In this document: one piece after another, positions 25,501 through 34,503 of the stretch
How positions within the stretch are numbered: position 1 is the stretch's first letter
Layout of the letters: every line of letters begins with the position of its first letter
Assembly: GCF_035994185.1 (NCBI RefSeq)
Contig: NZ_CP108538.1
Location: 7,815,501 to 7,879,500, forward strand
From: Streptomyces sp. NBC_01217
Lineage (GTDB): Bacteria > Actinomycetota > Actinomycetes > Streptomycetales > Streptomycetaceae
DNA length: 64,000 bases
Direction of reading: 5' to 3'
Made by a program: the position numbers and the translations under genes
Notes under the pieces: model-generated
Told to the model about the DNA's origin: nothing
Database searches by the model: none
What the model saw: only the letters and a program-made list of their open reading frames with translations

Positions 25501-25569
25501 GGCACGATCCTGTCAAAAGATGGCAATCATGCCATGGTACGGGGCGGGGCGGGCGGCGACGCTGGAGAC

Positions 25570-26538
25570 ATGACCGATCACATCACCATGCGCGCCATGA
25601 GTCAGAACACCCACGGCACCCCCGAGGTGCTCCATGAGGTCGTGCTGCCGCGGCCCGAACCGGGCCCGAGCCAGATCCTTGTCGCGGTCCGCGCGGCGGG
25701 TATCAACCCGACCGACTGGAAGCACCGCTCCAGCGGTCTGTTTCTCCGCCACCTGCCGCTCGTCCTCGGCTGGGACGTCTCCGGCGTCGTGGAGGCCGTC
25801 GGCTTCGGCGTGACCCTGTTCAAGCCGGGCGACGAGGTCTTCGGGATGCTGCCCTATCCTCACGGCGCCGGCTCCCACGCCGAGTACGTGACCGGCCCCG
25901 CCCGCGCCTTCACGCACAAGCCGGACGGCATCGACCACGTCCAGGCGGGCGCCCTGCCGCTCGCGGCCCTCACCGCCTACCAGGCGATCGTCGACACCGC
26001 CGGGGTCGGCCCCGGGCAGCGGGTCCTCGTCCACGCGGCCGCGGGCGGAGTCGGCCACCTCGCCGTCCAGATCGCCAAGTCCCGTGGCGCGTACGTCATC
26101 GGCACCGCGAGCGCCCCCAAGCACGACTTCGTCCGCTCTCTCGGCGCGGACGAGGTCGTCGACTACCGCTCGGTCGACTTCGCCGAGGTCGTCCGGGACG
26201 TCGACATGGTCCTCGACCCGCTCTCCGGAGACACCCGCAGCCGTTCCCTCGGCGTTCTTCGCCCCGGAGGCACTCTCGTCTCCCTCCTCCCGGGCGCCGA
26301 CCCGGACGAGCCGGCGAAGGCCGCCGCAAGGGGCGTACGCGTGGAGACCCTCCTCGTGGAGGCCGACCACGCCGGGATGACGGCCATTGCCGACCTCGTG
26401 GAGTCCGGCGCGCTGCGTGCCCACGTCGAGGCGGTCTTCCCCCTTGCAGACGCCGCCAAGGCCCATGCCCTCGGCGAGACCGGCCGCACCACGGGCAAGA
26501 TCGTCCTCGTCGTGGACGGGGCATCCGCCGGGGCATGA
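25570..26538 (+). CDS. NADP-dependent quinone-oxidoreductase-like enzyme (MDR)
   Basis: This 322-residue zinc-independent medium-chain dehydrogenase has the GroES-like N-terminal domain (VRAAGINPTDWKHRSSG, LGWDVSGVVEAVG) and the Rossmann motif HAAAGGVGHLAVQIAKSRGA. No structural or catalytic zinc Cys cluster is present. Quinone or enone reduction with NADPH is the family role. ATG 25570 follows CTGGAGAC. The gene ends at a palindromic terminator. Confidence 0.9.
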   Translation: MTDHITMRAMSQNTHGTPEVLHEVVLPRPEPGPSQILVAVRAAGINPTDWKHRSSGLFLRHLPLVLGWDVSGVVEAVGFGVTLFKPGDEVFGMLPYPHGAGSHAEYVTGPARAFTHKPDGIDHVQAGALPLAALTAYQAIVDTAGVGPGQRVLVHAAAGGVGHLAVQIAKSRGAYVIGTASAPKHDFVRSLGADEVVDYRSVDFAEVVRDVDMVLDPLSGDTRSRSLGVLRPGGTLVSLLPGADPDEPAKAAARGVRVETLLVEADHAGMTAIADLVESGALRAHVEAVFPLADAAKAHALGETGRTTGKIVLVVDGASAGA

Positions 26539-26588
26539 GGGCAGGTCCGGCCGGGGACGCCGATGGCGTAACCGAATGAGGGCGTCCG

Positions 26589-26612
26589 CGCTCCGGGCGG
26601 CCGCCCGGAGCG
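26589..26612. terminator. 24-bp perfect palindrome, bidirectional terminator
   Basis: CGCTCCGGGCGG and its exact complement CCGCCCGGAGCG abut without a loop in the 78-bp gap between the convergent oxidoreductase and tetR genes. A tight hairpin with a minimal loop is expected in RNA. Confidence 0.7.
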
Positions 26613-26616
26613 GCGG

Positions 26617-27171
26617 TCAGCCGCGCAGGGCGGCGGTTGCCGTGGCGACGATGGTGGCGCGGCGCTGCTCGCGGTCGATGGCGGAGCCCATCGCCGGTAC
26701 GAGCGGTGTGTTGCTGAGGGACAGCAGGATCATGAGGTCCCGCAGTTCCTCGGCGGGCAGCGTCGCCGGAACGAGGCCGTCCTTCTGCGCCTCGGCGATC
26801 TTGTCGGACTTCTCCCGCTGGGCGTCGTAGACCACCTGGGGAAGGGTGTGCTCGGGGCGCTCCAGCTGCCGCCAGGCGGCCAGGCGTACCACCTGGGGGC
26901 GGGCCTCGTAGTAGTCGTAGAGGCGTCCCGCGTAGCCGGGCAGGTCGGTGGCGTCCATCGGAACGGCGTTCACGACCTCCACCACCAGGCGGCTGTAGAC
27001 CGTGTCGAACAGCTCAACCTTGCTGCCGAAGTAGCGGTAGAGCAGGGCGTTGTTCACTCCGGCGGTCTTGGTGATCCGGTCGACCCGGGCGCCGGCGATG
27101 CCATGAAGGGCGAACTCCTCGGTGGCGGCCTCCAGGATCTTGCGGCGGGTCTCGTCTGCGTTGCGGGCCAT
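26617..27171 (-). CDS. TetR family transcriptional regulator
   Basis: The 184-residue regulator has helix-turn-helix ILEAATEEFALHGIAGARVD followed by AGVNNALLYRYFGSKVELF. The C-terminal ligand domain is of TetR_C type with no recognisable ligand signature. The divergent neighbour is an aldehyde dehydrogenase stub, so its natural target has been destroyed here. A palindromic operator candidate lies at 27236-27251. Confidence 0.92.
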   Translation of the reverse strand: MARNADETRRKILEAATEEFALHGIAGARVDRITKTAGVNNALLYRYFGSKVELFDTVYSRLVVEVVNAVPMDATDLPGYAGRLYDYYEARPQVVRLAAWRQLERPEHTLPQVVYDAQREKSDKIAEAQKDGLVPATLPAEELRDLMILLSLSNTPLVPAMGSAIDREQRRATIVATATAALRG

Positions 27172-27235
27172 ACCCGCAGCTTATGTAAGTAGGCGACCAC
27201 TTGCAAAGACGTGAGGGCGGGTTTATGGTCCACGC

Positions 27236-27251
27236 GTAGGTAACCACCTAC
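27236..27251. promoter_or_regulatory. Candidate TetR operator
   Basis: GTAGGTAACCACCTAC is a perfect palindrome (6-bp arms, AACC centre). A weaker AAGT/ACTT repeat lies at 27187-27202, directly at the tetR start. Both are in the divergent gap between tetR and the aldehyde dehydrogenase stub. Confidence 0.55.
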
Positions 27252-27360
27252 ATGCATGCGGGATGAGGGCTACGGGGCGGCCACCGGGTCGCGCCCCGCT
27301 CCTCATCCCGCTTCTCGCCCCGCCAATCGAAGCCAGGGCCCGAGCAACAGAAGGCACCAT

Positions 27361-27545
27361 GATCAACTACGACCGGCTGTACATCGGCGGCCGCTGGACC
27401 GCCCCCTCTCTGGACGAGCCCATAGAGGTCCGTTCACCCCATGACCACTCCCTGGTCGGCCGCGCCGCCCAGGCAGCCCCCGCGGACGTGGACGCCGCCG
27501 TCGCCGCCCGCAAGGCGTTCGACGAGGGCCCGTGGCCGACACTCG
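27361..27545 (+). pseudogene. Aldehyde dehydrogenase, N-terminal stub
   Basis: The ORF opens with a normal NAD-dependent aldehyde dehydrogenase N-terminus (YDRLYIGGRWTAP, then VRSPHDHSLVGRAAQAAPAD and AVAARKAFDEGPWP), about 61 residues. Homology ends abruptly at 27540-27545, where the sequence becomes the antisense of the DUF2470 gene. The remaining about 430 residues, including the catalytic Cys and Glu, are missing. A deletion or inversion joined the two genes. Confidence 0.85.
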
Positions 27546-28251
27546 AGGCGAGCAGGTGGTTGGGGTGGGGAGCGCGATGGGCCGCGGCGAGGAGGGCGTG
27601 GATCCGGGGGCCGGCCTCATCGATGTCGGTCACGGGCGTCGCGAACGGCAGCCGGACATCGCGGTGGACGTGGGGGTATTCCAGGCGCAGGGTCACGCCG
27701 TACCGGTCCATCGCCAACGGAACGGCGCGCGCGATGCCCCGTTCGGGCTGCGGTCGCACGAGGCGCAGGAGCAGGGGGACGAGTTCGCTGTGGCTGTCCA
27801 CGAGATGGGTCAGCATGCCGGCCTCGCTCGCGGCGACCGGATCGATGTCCGCCGCCTGCAGTGCATCCAGCGTGACGAACGCACGGCCTTCGGAGTCTTC
27901 GAAGACCGCCTGACCGAACTCCATGCAGGTGCTCTTCGTGGCCTGGGCGCTGTACGGGGCTGCCAGAAGCCCGGTCACCGTGACGCGGGCACGCACTCGG
28001 TCGCGTACGGGCGTCGGTGCGATGTCGGTGAACTCCAGCCGGACCGGGACACGCGTGGCCGACTGGGAAGGGCCGGTCGCCGACGGCTCGTGCAGGTGGA
28101 AGTGGCCCATCGGGCCGGTGCTGTCGAGGCGGTGCACAACGGTGGGTTCGAGCCCGTCGCTCACCACCGTCAGCGAATGGGCCGAGGCCAGGATCGACCG
28201 TACGCGTTCGGCGGGGGTCGACTGCGTGACGCGGGTGCGGAAGGGGCGCAT
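27367..28251 (-). CDS. DUF2470 protein, C-terminus replaced by fusion
   Basis: ATG 28251 follows GGAGAACTTGG. Residues 1-235 match actinobacterial DUF2470 proteins (STPAERVRSILASAHSLTVV, VPVRLEFTDIAPTPVRDRVR, GMLTHLVDSHSELVPLLLRL, PFATPVTDIDEAGPRIHALL). DUF2470 is related to the heme-utilisation (HugZ-type) split-barrel proteins. After about position 27545 the frame runs antisense through the aldehyde dehydrogenase stub to a stop at 27367, adding about 60 foreign residues. The native part looks almost complete, so the protein may still work. A DmdR/IdeR iron box lies 51 bp upstream of the start, pointing to iron repression. Confidence 0.8.
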   Translation of the reverse strand: MRPFRTRVTQSTPAERVRSILASAHSLTVVSDGLEPTVVHRLDSTGPMGHFHLHEPSATGPSQSATRVPVRLEFTDIAPTPVRDRVRARVTVTGLLAAPYSAQATKSTCMEFGQAVFEDSEGRAFVTLDALQAADIDPVAASEAGMLTHLVDSHSELVPLLLRLVRPQPERGIARAVPLAMDRYGVTLRLEYPHVHRDVRLPFATPVTDIDEAGPRIHALLAAAHRAPHPNHLLASSVGHGPSSNALRAATAASTSAGAAWAARPTREWSWGERTSMGSSREGAVQRPPMYSRS

Positions 28252-28301
28252 CCAAGTTCTCCAGAGGGAGAGAGGCGGGCGGTGAGACTCCATACGATGA
28301 C

Positions 28302-28320
28302 TTAGGTAAGCCTAACCTAA
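28302..28320. promoter_or_regulatory. Iron box (DmdR1/IdeR type operator)
   Basis: TTAGGTAAGCCTAACCTAA matches the 19-bp actinobacterial iron-box consensus (TTAGGTTAGGCTNNCCTAA on the other strand) at all key positions. It is placed to repress the DUF2470 gene on the minus strand. The SpoIIE-like gene at 28490 on the other side could also be affected. Confidence 0.85.
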
Positions 28321-28489
28321 TTCGCGGGGTGAAGTTTGGGTAGTCCGCGTGCTGCCCGGCGGGCTCGTACGCGTCGTGGGAAGGTGCGCCGGCCCGGTTC
28401 CGTCGCCCCGGTCCGTTGCCGAGTGGTGGCCTCGTTGTCGCGCGGGAGACTGGGAGCAGGCACGGCTCGACCGGACGAGGCTGGTGGCG

Positions 28490-31042
28490 ATGGGTACAGC
28501 CGATGTGACGTACAGCAGTGACGGCCAGGGCGGCCCGCCGGCGCAGTTCTGGGCCCGTGTCGTGGTCGACATGCACGGTGTGGTGGCCGGATGGAGCGCC
28601 GCGGCCGAGCAACTGCTCGGGCACACGGCCGACCGGGTGCTGGGCCGGCCGGTGGCCGAGCTCCTGGCGACTGCCGTGACTCCCGCGACTTCTGCGACGG
28701 CCGCGACATCCGCGGAACAATCGGCTGCCGGACCGTGCGGCGCGGTGGTCGCCGTGCGCCATCGCGACGGCAGGGCGGTGTCCTGCCGGGTCGGTATCCG
28801 CCCCGAGCAGAGTCCCGGCACCGGTGCGGGAGCCGATGCCGCGCCGCGGTGGGAGGTGCTGCTGGCCCGGGCGGACCTGACGGACCGGCAGCCGGACCCG
28901 GAGCTCGACCGGGCGCTCCTGGAGGCGCTGTTCACGCAGTCCCCGGTGGGCCTGTTCGTCCTCGACCCACAGATGCGGTTCAGGCGGTTCAACACCGCCG
29001 CCGAATGGATGCACGGCGTTCCGGTGGCGGAGGCCCTGGGGAAGCGCCCGACGGAAATATGGCCCGACTTCACCGCCCGACTGACCGAGCGGGTGATGGG
29101 AGAGGTGCTCGCCTCCGGGGAGTCGGTGATCGGATTCGAGAAGCGCGGGCGGCCACCGGGCGACCCCGGCCGCGAGCATGTCTACTCGGCCTCCGCGTTC
29201 CGGCTCGAAGACTGCCACGGCCGGATCCTGGGGGTCGCCGACGCGGTCGTCGACGTCACCGAGCGCCATCTGGCGCAGCAACGCCTCGCTCTGCTCGCGG
29301 AAGGCGGAGCCAGGATCGGATCCACGCTCGATCTGTTGCGTACGGCGCAGGAACTGGTCGATGTGGTGGTGCCGCGACTGGCCGACAGCGCGGCCGTCGA
29401 GATCCTGGAACCCGTACTCACGGGGGAGGAGGTCGTGCCCGGGCCGGTGTCCCCTGGCGCGGTGCTGCGCAGGGCGGCCTCCCGTTCCTCCCGGCCCGAT
29501 GTCTCGCCCGGGGTGTACGAGGTCGGAGAGGTGAGCACGCTCCCGCTCGCCGGACCGAGCGTCCCGGTGCTCACCGATCTCCGGCCCCGTCTGGTCAGTC
29601 AGGTGCAGGCGGACAGCGAATGGGTGGTCGGCGACCCGGTCCGCGGCCGGCGGATGCTGGAGGAGCAGGTGCACTCGGCGATGTTCGTGCCGCTGGTCAC
29701 GCAGAACCACGCCCTGGGTCTCGCGGCCTTCTACCGCTGGGGCGAGCAGCCGCTCTTCGACCGGAACGATCTGATCCTGGCCACGGAACTCGTCGGCCGC
29801 GCCGCCATCTGCATGGACAACGCCCGCCGGTACCTGCGCGAGTGCAACTCCCTCGTGGCGCTGCAACGCAGTCTGCTTCCGCGGGAACTGCCCCATCACA
29901 ACGGTGTGGAGGTGGCTCACGAGTACGTGCACGCCGGTGCGGGCGGCGACTGGGTCGAGGTCGTACCGCTCTCCGGGGCGCGGGTGGCGCTCGTGTCCGG
30001 CAGCGTGCCCGGTCGCGGCGTGCACACCGCCGCGGCCATGGGACGGCTCCGCGCCGCCGTGCACACGCTGTCGGACCTGGACCTGGAGCCCGACGAACTG
30101 CTCGCCCGCCTCGACGACCTGGTACACCGCCTCGTGGGGAGCGAAGGTACGAAGGACTACGACGCGCGGGACTACGGCGCGAGGGACGACACCGCGGGGG
30201 ACCGCAGTCCCGAGACCGCACTCGACGGGCCGGAGCGGGAAGAGGAGCCCGGGCTGTCTCCGGCGGGTGACGACACCGGGTGCAGCTGCCTGTACGTCGT
30301 CTACGACCCCACCTCCCAGTGCTGCTTCATCGCCGGAGCCGGAGCGCCGGACCCGGTGGTCGCCCTGCCGGACGGCACGGCCAGGGCTCTGGACCTGCCC
30401 GCATCCAGGCCGCTCGGCCACCCCGGCCCCCCGTTCGAAAAGACGGAACTCGAACTGCCCGAGGGTTCGACGCTCGCGCTCTACACCGCCGGGCTGCTGC
30501 AGGAACAGCCCGGCGAATCGGGCCGGGCCCGGCTCGTCGGCCTGCTCGCCCGGCCGCCGGACTCCGTGCGCGAGACCTGCCACATGCTGACCGAAGCCCT
30601 GGTCCCCGCCCGCCCCCGCGAGGACGCCGCGGTGCTCGTCGTCCGGACACACGCGCTGGGCCCCGGCCGGGTCGCGTCGTGGGACCTGCCGAGCGATCCG
30701 GCCGTCGTCTCCACCGCCCGGTCACTCGTCACCCGGCAGCTCGGCTCATGGGCGCTGGACGAGGCGGCCTTCGCCACCGAACTCATCGCCAGTGAACTCG
30801 TCACCAACGCCATCCGGCACGCCAAGGCCCCCGTACGGTTGCGGCTGATCCACGATGACTTCCTGACCTGCGAAGTCTCCGACGGGAGCAGTACCTCACC
30901 ACGGCTGCGGCATGCCCGCAACACCGACGAGGGCGGCCGCGGGCTGCTGCTCGTCGCCCAGTGCTCCCAGCGCTGGGGCACGCGCTACACCTATGAGGGC
31001 AAGACCATCTGGGCCGAACAGAGCGTCGAGACCCTTGCCTGA
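28490..31042 (+). CDS. SpoIIE-like PAS-GAF-phosphatase-HATPase protein with degenerate phosphatase site
   Basis: The 850-residue multidomain regulator contains: PAS-like segments (about 20-75, and 145-260 with FTQSPVGLFVLDPQMRFRRF), a GAF domain (about 275-445, MFVPLVTQNHALGLAAFYRW), a SpoIIE/PP2C-like domain (about 465-700) and an HATPase_c domain (about 715-845, TELIASELVTNAIRHAKAPV, TDEGGRGLLLVAQ). In the phosphatase domain the usual GGDWxD reads G485-G-D-W-V-E490 and the usual GDVxGHG reads GSVPGRG (Ser505), so metal-binding Asps are lost and activity is doubtful. ATG 28490 was preferred over in-frame upstream starts because residues before it are not family-like. Confidence 0.88.
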   Translation: MGTADVTYSSDGQGGPPAQFWARVVVDMHGVVAGWSAAAEQLLGHTADRVLGRPVAELLATAVTPATSATAATSAEQSAAGPCGAVVAVRHRDGRAVSCRVGIRPEQSPGTGAGADAAPRWEVLLARADLTDRQPDPELDRALLEALFTQSPVGLFVLDPQMRFRRFNTAAEWMHGVPVAEALGKRPTEIWPDFTARLTERVMGEVLASGESVIGFEKRGRPPGDPGREHVYSASAFRLEDCHGRILGVADAVVDVTERHLAQQRLALLAEGGARIGSTLDLLRTAQELVDVVVPRLADSAAVEILEPVLTGEEVVPGPVSPGAVLRRAASRSSRPDVSPGVYEVGEVSTLPLAGPSVPVLTDLRPRLVSQVQADSEWVVGDPVRGRRMLEEQVHSAMFVPLVTQNHALGLAAFYRWGEQPLFDRNDLILATELVGRAAICMDNARRYLRECNSLVALQRSLLPRELPHHNGVEVAHEYVHAGAGGDWVEVVPLSGARVALVSGSVPGRGVHTAAAMGRLRAAVHTLSDLDLEPDELLARLDDLVHRLVGSEGTKDYDARDYGARDDTAGDRSPETALDGPEREEEPGLSPAGDDTGCSCLYVVYDPTSQCCFIAGAGAPDPVVALPDGTARALDLPASRPLGHPGPPFEKTELELPEGSTLALYTAGLLQEQPGESGRARLVGLLARPPDSVRETCHMLTEALVPARPREDAAVLVVRTHALGPGRVASWDLPSDPAVVSTARSLVTRQLGSWALDEAAFATELIASELVTNAIRHAKAPVRLRLIHDDFLTCEVSDGSSTSPRLRHARNTDEGGRGLLLVAQCSQRWGTRYTYEGKTIWAEQSVETLA

Positions 31043-31161
31043 GCCTGCCGTGAGTGGGAGTCGGACGGCGCTCTCGCGCCGTGGACTGCCCGGCGCCGGA
31101 CGCCGAGCCGACCGCGAGGCACTGAAGGTCCTCGTCCGCCCCTGAGAACCTCAGGGCCTGA

Positions 31162-31695
31162 ATGACGCACCACGCCGCCTCCATAAGCGCGCAATGCTTC
31201 GGGTTCGGCGCTACGGTCGTCGGCGTGCCGTCCGTCGCTGCCCCGGGGCCGGGTGTCCGCCGCCTCGTCATCACTCTGCTCCTGAGCCTGGCGATCGCCG
31301 CCGTGGCCCACGTGCTGATCTGCGGTGTGCAGGCGCAGGACGGACACCATGTGTCGCCCCTCACGGGTCCGCTGTCCGTGGCAGCCCCCCACGCACAGGA
31401 CGCGCGGCCCGCCTCGTACGCGGCGCGGACCACCGGCTGCGACGTGTCCGAAGCGGGGCACCATCCAGCCGCGCCCGGCGGGAGCTGTGATGCGGTGGTC
31501 CTCCTCGGCGAGGCGCCGACGCGGTCCGGGCTGCCCCTCCTCGTGGCGCTGCTGCTCACCCCGGCCGCGTGCGGACTCCTGCAGGCGGGCACCTCGGATC
31601 CCTCGCGGCGCCGTGCCACCGGTCGCGCGGCCGATGGTCCGCCACCCCCCAAAGGATTCGATCTGCTGCGACTGGTCTGCGTCAGCCGTACGTGA
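31162..31695 (+). CDS. Two-span membrane protein of unknown function
   Basis: The 177-residue protein is not recognised. It has one hydrophobic helix [20 protein letters not shown] ending in ICG, a polar loop containing HH, two Cys and many His ([16 protein letters not shown]), and a second helix [17 protein letters not shown], then a basic Pro-rich tail. The layout resembles DUF6153-type proteins. It precedes the cysteine-synthase-like gene by 116 bp on the same strand and may belong to that cluster. Start choice (ATG 31162) is uncertain. Confidence 0.6.
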   Translation: MTHHAASISAQCFGFGATVVGVPSVAAPGPGVRRLVITLLLSLAIAAVAHVLICGVQAQDGHHVSPLTGPLSVAAPHAQDARPASYAARTTGCDVSEAGHHPAAPGGSCDAVVLLGEAPTRSGLPLLVALLLTPAACGLLQAGTSDPSRRRATGRAADGPPPPKGFDLLRLVCVSRT

Positions 31696-31811
31696 CACGG
31701 CTCGGTGCGCCCGGCCGCCCCCGCGCGACCGCCCGCACGAGCCGCCCGCACCCGTACCGCTCTCACGCGACGGCCCGACCCAGCTCGCGGCCGTGGAAAG
31801 ACCAGGTCGAC

Positions 31812-32951
31812 ATGACCGCTGCCCTGCGCAGCATTTCCACCGACGACGTGCACGCCTTCGTGGCGGCACACGAACTCCCCGAACCGGCGGGTGCACCCCG
31901 CCGCACCCCAGCCGGCATGGTGGGCAACACCCCGGTCCTCTGGGTCGGAAGCCCCTTCACCCCTGCCGGCCGGGGCTTCTGGGCCAAGCTGGAGGGCGCC
32001 AACCCGGGCGGCATCAAGGACCGCCCGGCCCTCCACATGGTTGCGGCCGCCCGGGCCCGCGCGGAACTCCGGCCCGGAGCACCCGTCATCGAGTCCACCA
32101 GCGGGACCCTCGGACTCGGTCTCGCGCTCGCGGGCATCACCTACGGACATCCGGTCACGTTGGTCACCGACCCCGGCATGGAGCCACTGATGGTCCATCA
32201 ACTACGCGCCCTCGGCGCGCGGGTTGAGGCGGTGGCGGAACCGAGCCCGGACGGCGGCTGGCAGCAGGCACGCAGGGAGCGCGTCCGCTCCCTGCTCGCC
32301 GCGCATCCGGGCTCCTGGTGCCCCGATCAGTACCACAACCCGGACAACCCGGCGTCGTACGCGAATCTCGCCCTCGAACTCGCCGTGCAGCTCGGCCGGG
32401 TGGACATCCTGGTGGCCGCCGTCGGAACGGGCGGGCACTCGGCCGGGATCGCCCGTGCCCTGCGCGCGATCTCACCGGACGTGCGGCTCGTCGGCGTCGA
32501 CTCGGTGCGCTCCACCATCTTCGGCCAGCCCGCGGGCGTACGCCTGATGCGGGGCCTGGGCAGCAGCATCCATCCGCGCAACGTCGACCACGCCGCCTTC
32601 GACGAGGCCCATTGGGTCGCGCCCGACGAGGCGGTGTGGGCGGCCCGACGGCTGGCGCGGCACCACTACGCGAGCGGCGGCTGGAGCGTCGGCGCCGTCG
32701 CACTGGTGGCAGGCTGGCTCGCCCGCACGCACGCCCCGGGCACCCGGATCGCGGCGGTCTTCCCCGACGGAATCCACCGCTACTGGGACACGGTCTACAG
32801 CGACGACTACTGCCGTGACCACGACCTCCTCTCACACCCGCCCGCCGACGACCCCGACGAGATCGACCGTCCCGGCGAGCGCGCCGTGGAACGCTGGACG
32901 CGCTGCGTGAACATCACCGCACCGCACCCGGACGAGGCGGTCGCACGATGA
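31812..32951 (+). CDS. PLP-dependent cysteine-synthase-family enzyme
   Basis: The 379-residue fold-type II PLP enzyme has the Schiff-base Lys in [16 protein letters not shown], the substrate loop [14 protein letters not shown] (canonical TSGNTG altered to TSGTLG) and the phosphate-binding GTGGHSAG. It therefore does beta-replacement or elimination on a Ser/Cys derivative, but the altered loop suggests a substrate other than O-acetylserine. It resembles stand-alone biosynthetic homologues (compare SbnA) rather than CysK. ATG 31812; its stop overlaps the MFS gene start (ATGA). The neighbouring peptide and decarboxylase suggest a small specialised pathway. Confidence 0.82.
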   Translation: MTAALRSISTDDVHAFVAAHELPEPAGAPRRTPAGMVGNTPVLWVGSPFTPAGRGFWAKLEGANPGGIKDRPALHMVAAARARAELRPGAPVIESTSGTLGLGLALAGITYGHPVTLVTDPGMEPLMVHQLRALGARVEAVAEPSPDGGWQQARRERVRSLLAAHPGSWCPDQYHNPDNPASYANLALELAVQLGRVDILVAAVGTGGHSAGIARALRAISPDVRLVGVDSVRSTIFGQPAGVRLMRGLGSSIHPRNVDHAAFDEAHWVAPDEAVWAARRLARHHYASGGWSVGAVALVAGWLARTHAPGTRIAAVFPDGIHRYWDTVYSDDYCRDHDLLSHPPADDPDEIDRPGERAVERWTRCVNITAPHPDEAVAR

Positions 32952-34231
32952 GGGAACTCGCCTCGCAGTTCCGCTCCTTCGACGGGGCCGTACGGCTGTT
33001 GATGGTCCAGCAGTTCACCATCAACACGGCGTTCTACATGCTCATGCCCTACCTCGCGATCCACCTGTCGGGCGGCCTGGGCATGGCCGCCTGGGCGGTC
33101 GGACTCGTCCTCGGCGCAAGGAACTTCAGCCAGCAGGGCATGTTCCTCATCGGAGGTACGCTCGCGGACCGGCTCGGCTGCAAGAGCGTCATCATCGCCG
33201 GATGCGTGCTGCGGACCGCCGGTTTCGGACTGCTCGGGTTCGTCGACTCGCTGCCCGCGCTGATCGCCGCGTCGGCGCTGACGGGCTTCGCGGGGGCGCT
33301 GTTCAACCCGGCCGTCCGGGCCTACCTCGCACGGGAAGCGGGGGAGCGGCGCGTGGAGGCGTTCGCGTTGTTCAACGTCTTCTACCAAGTCGGCATGTTC
33401 GTCGGCCCCTTGGTCGGCCTGGCCCTGATCGCGCTGAACTTCCGGGTGGTGTGCGCCGTGGCGGCACTGCTCTTCCTCGGACTCACTCTCGTACAGATCA
33501 AGGCCCTGCCCGACCGCGGCCGCCCGGCGGTTGAGGCCGAGGGGCGCCGGGGAGTGCTCGCCGACTGGCGCACAGTGGCGTCCAACCGTCCCTTCCTGCT
33601 CTTCTCCGCGGCGATGATCGGCTCGTACGTCCTGTCCTTCCAGGTCTATCTCGCGTTGCCGTTGCAGGCACAGCGGGTGGCGCCCGGGAGCGGGGACGGC
33701 GTCACCACGGCACTTTTCGCCGTATCGGCGGGTGTGGCCGCGGCCGGGCAGCTGCGCATCACCGCCTGGGCGCGGGCGCGCTGGTCTCCGGCCCGGTCCG
33801 TCGTGTACGGACTGGTGCTGATGGGCGGTGCCTTCGCACCGCTCGTTGTCGCGGGCGCGCCGCCCGGGGGCGGGGGACTGCTGATCCGGGCGGCCGCCCT
33901 GGTACCGCTGTTCCTCGCGGCCGCCCTGCTCGCCCTCGGTACGGCCCTGGTGTATCCGTTCGAGATGGACACCGTCGTCAGGCTCTCCGGTGACCGGCTG
34001 GTCGCCACCCACTACGGCCTGTACAACACCATCTCGGGCGTCGGGATCACCGCCGGGAACCTCGCGACCGGCGCGCTGTGGGATGCCTCCGCCGAGCAGC
34101 CGCGACTGCCCTGGCTCGTGCTGTGCGCCGTGGGCGTGCTGTGCGCAGCCGCGATCGCCGGTCTGACACGCACCGGGAGACTCGGGCCCTTCCGGGCCGG
34201 ACGGGCGGGGGAACCCGTCCCGCAGCGGTGA
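32948..34231 (+). CDS. MFS transporter
   Basis: The 427-residue membrane protein has 11-12 hydrophobic segments of the major facilitator fold ([20 protein letters not shown], then [20 protein letters not shown], and others) and the loop 2-3 motif [12 protein letters not shown]. It is overlapped by 4 nt with the cysteine-synthase-like gene, so it likely exports (or imports) that pathway's product. No substrate can be predicted. After its stop a 197-bp gap precedes the 21-residue peptide ORF. Confidence 0.88.
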   Translation: MRELASQFRSFDGAVRLLMVQQFTINTAFYMLMPYLAIHLSGGLGMAAWAVGLVLGARNFSQQGMFLIGGTLADRLGCKSVIIAGCVLRTAGFGLLGFVDSLPALIAASALTGFAGALFNPAVRAYLAREAGERRVEAFALFNVFYQVGMFVGPLVGLALIALNFRVVCAVAALLFLGLTLVQIKALPDRGRPAVEAEGRRGVLADWRTVASNRPFLLFSAAMIGSYVLSFQVYLALPLQAQRVAPGSGDGVTTALFAVSAGVAAAGQLRITAWARARWSPARSVVYGLVLMGGAFAPLVVAGAPPGGGGLLIRAAALVPLFLAAALLALGTALVYPFEMDTVVRLSGDRLVATHYGLYNTISGVGITAGNLATGALWDASAEQPRLPWLVLCAVGVLCAAAIAGLTRTGRLGPFRAGRAGEPVPQR

Positions 34232-34428
34232 GGCAGCACCCTCCGGCGCGATGGCCCGCCACCGCTCGCACGACCGTCGTCGTCAAATCGCCGTCAAGGG
34301 CCGTGAGCGCCGGATCAAAGGGCCGCTAATGGGGCGACTCCACCCCGGACCGGCGGGCATACCGTCACTGGTGCACGGCGGTCCGCCGGCAGGTCCGGGG
34401 TGATGCGTCAGTCTCCAGGAGGAGTGCC

Positions 34429-34494
34429 ATGTCCGGGAATCAGTGTGCCGAGCACCCCGAGCCCATTTCCTGCGTCAACCTCTCGAACGGCTGA
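34429..34494 (+). CDS. 21-residue Cys-containing small peptide
   Basis: ATG 34429 follows a very strong Shine-Dalgarno (CCAGGAGGAGTGCC). The ORF encodes MSGNQCAEHPEP followed by ISCVNLSNG and stops at 34494, only 9 bp before the decarboxylase start. It has two Cys (6 and 15), acidic residues in the middle and a C-terminal Asn-Gly. Size, ribosome binding site and position directly ahead of a PLP enzyme suggest a precursor/scaffold peptide or a leader peptide controlling the downstream gene. No homologue is known to me. It lacks codon runs typical of attenuation. Confidence 0.6.
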   Translation: MSGNQCAEHPEPISCVNLSNG

Positions 34495-34503
34495 GGGAAC
34501 TCC

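Noticed and set aside
27617..30652. A 1011-codon open frame on the minus strand
   Set aside because: It is antisense to the SpoIIE-like gene with no domain, and its composition is typical of a shadow frame in high-GC DNA.
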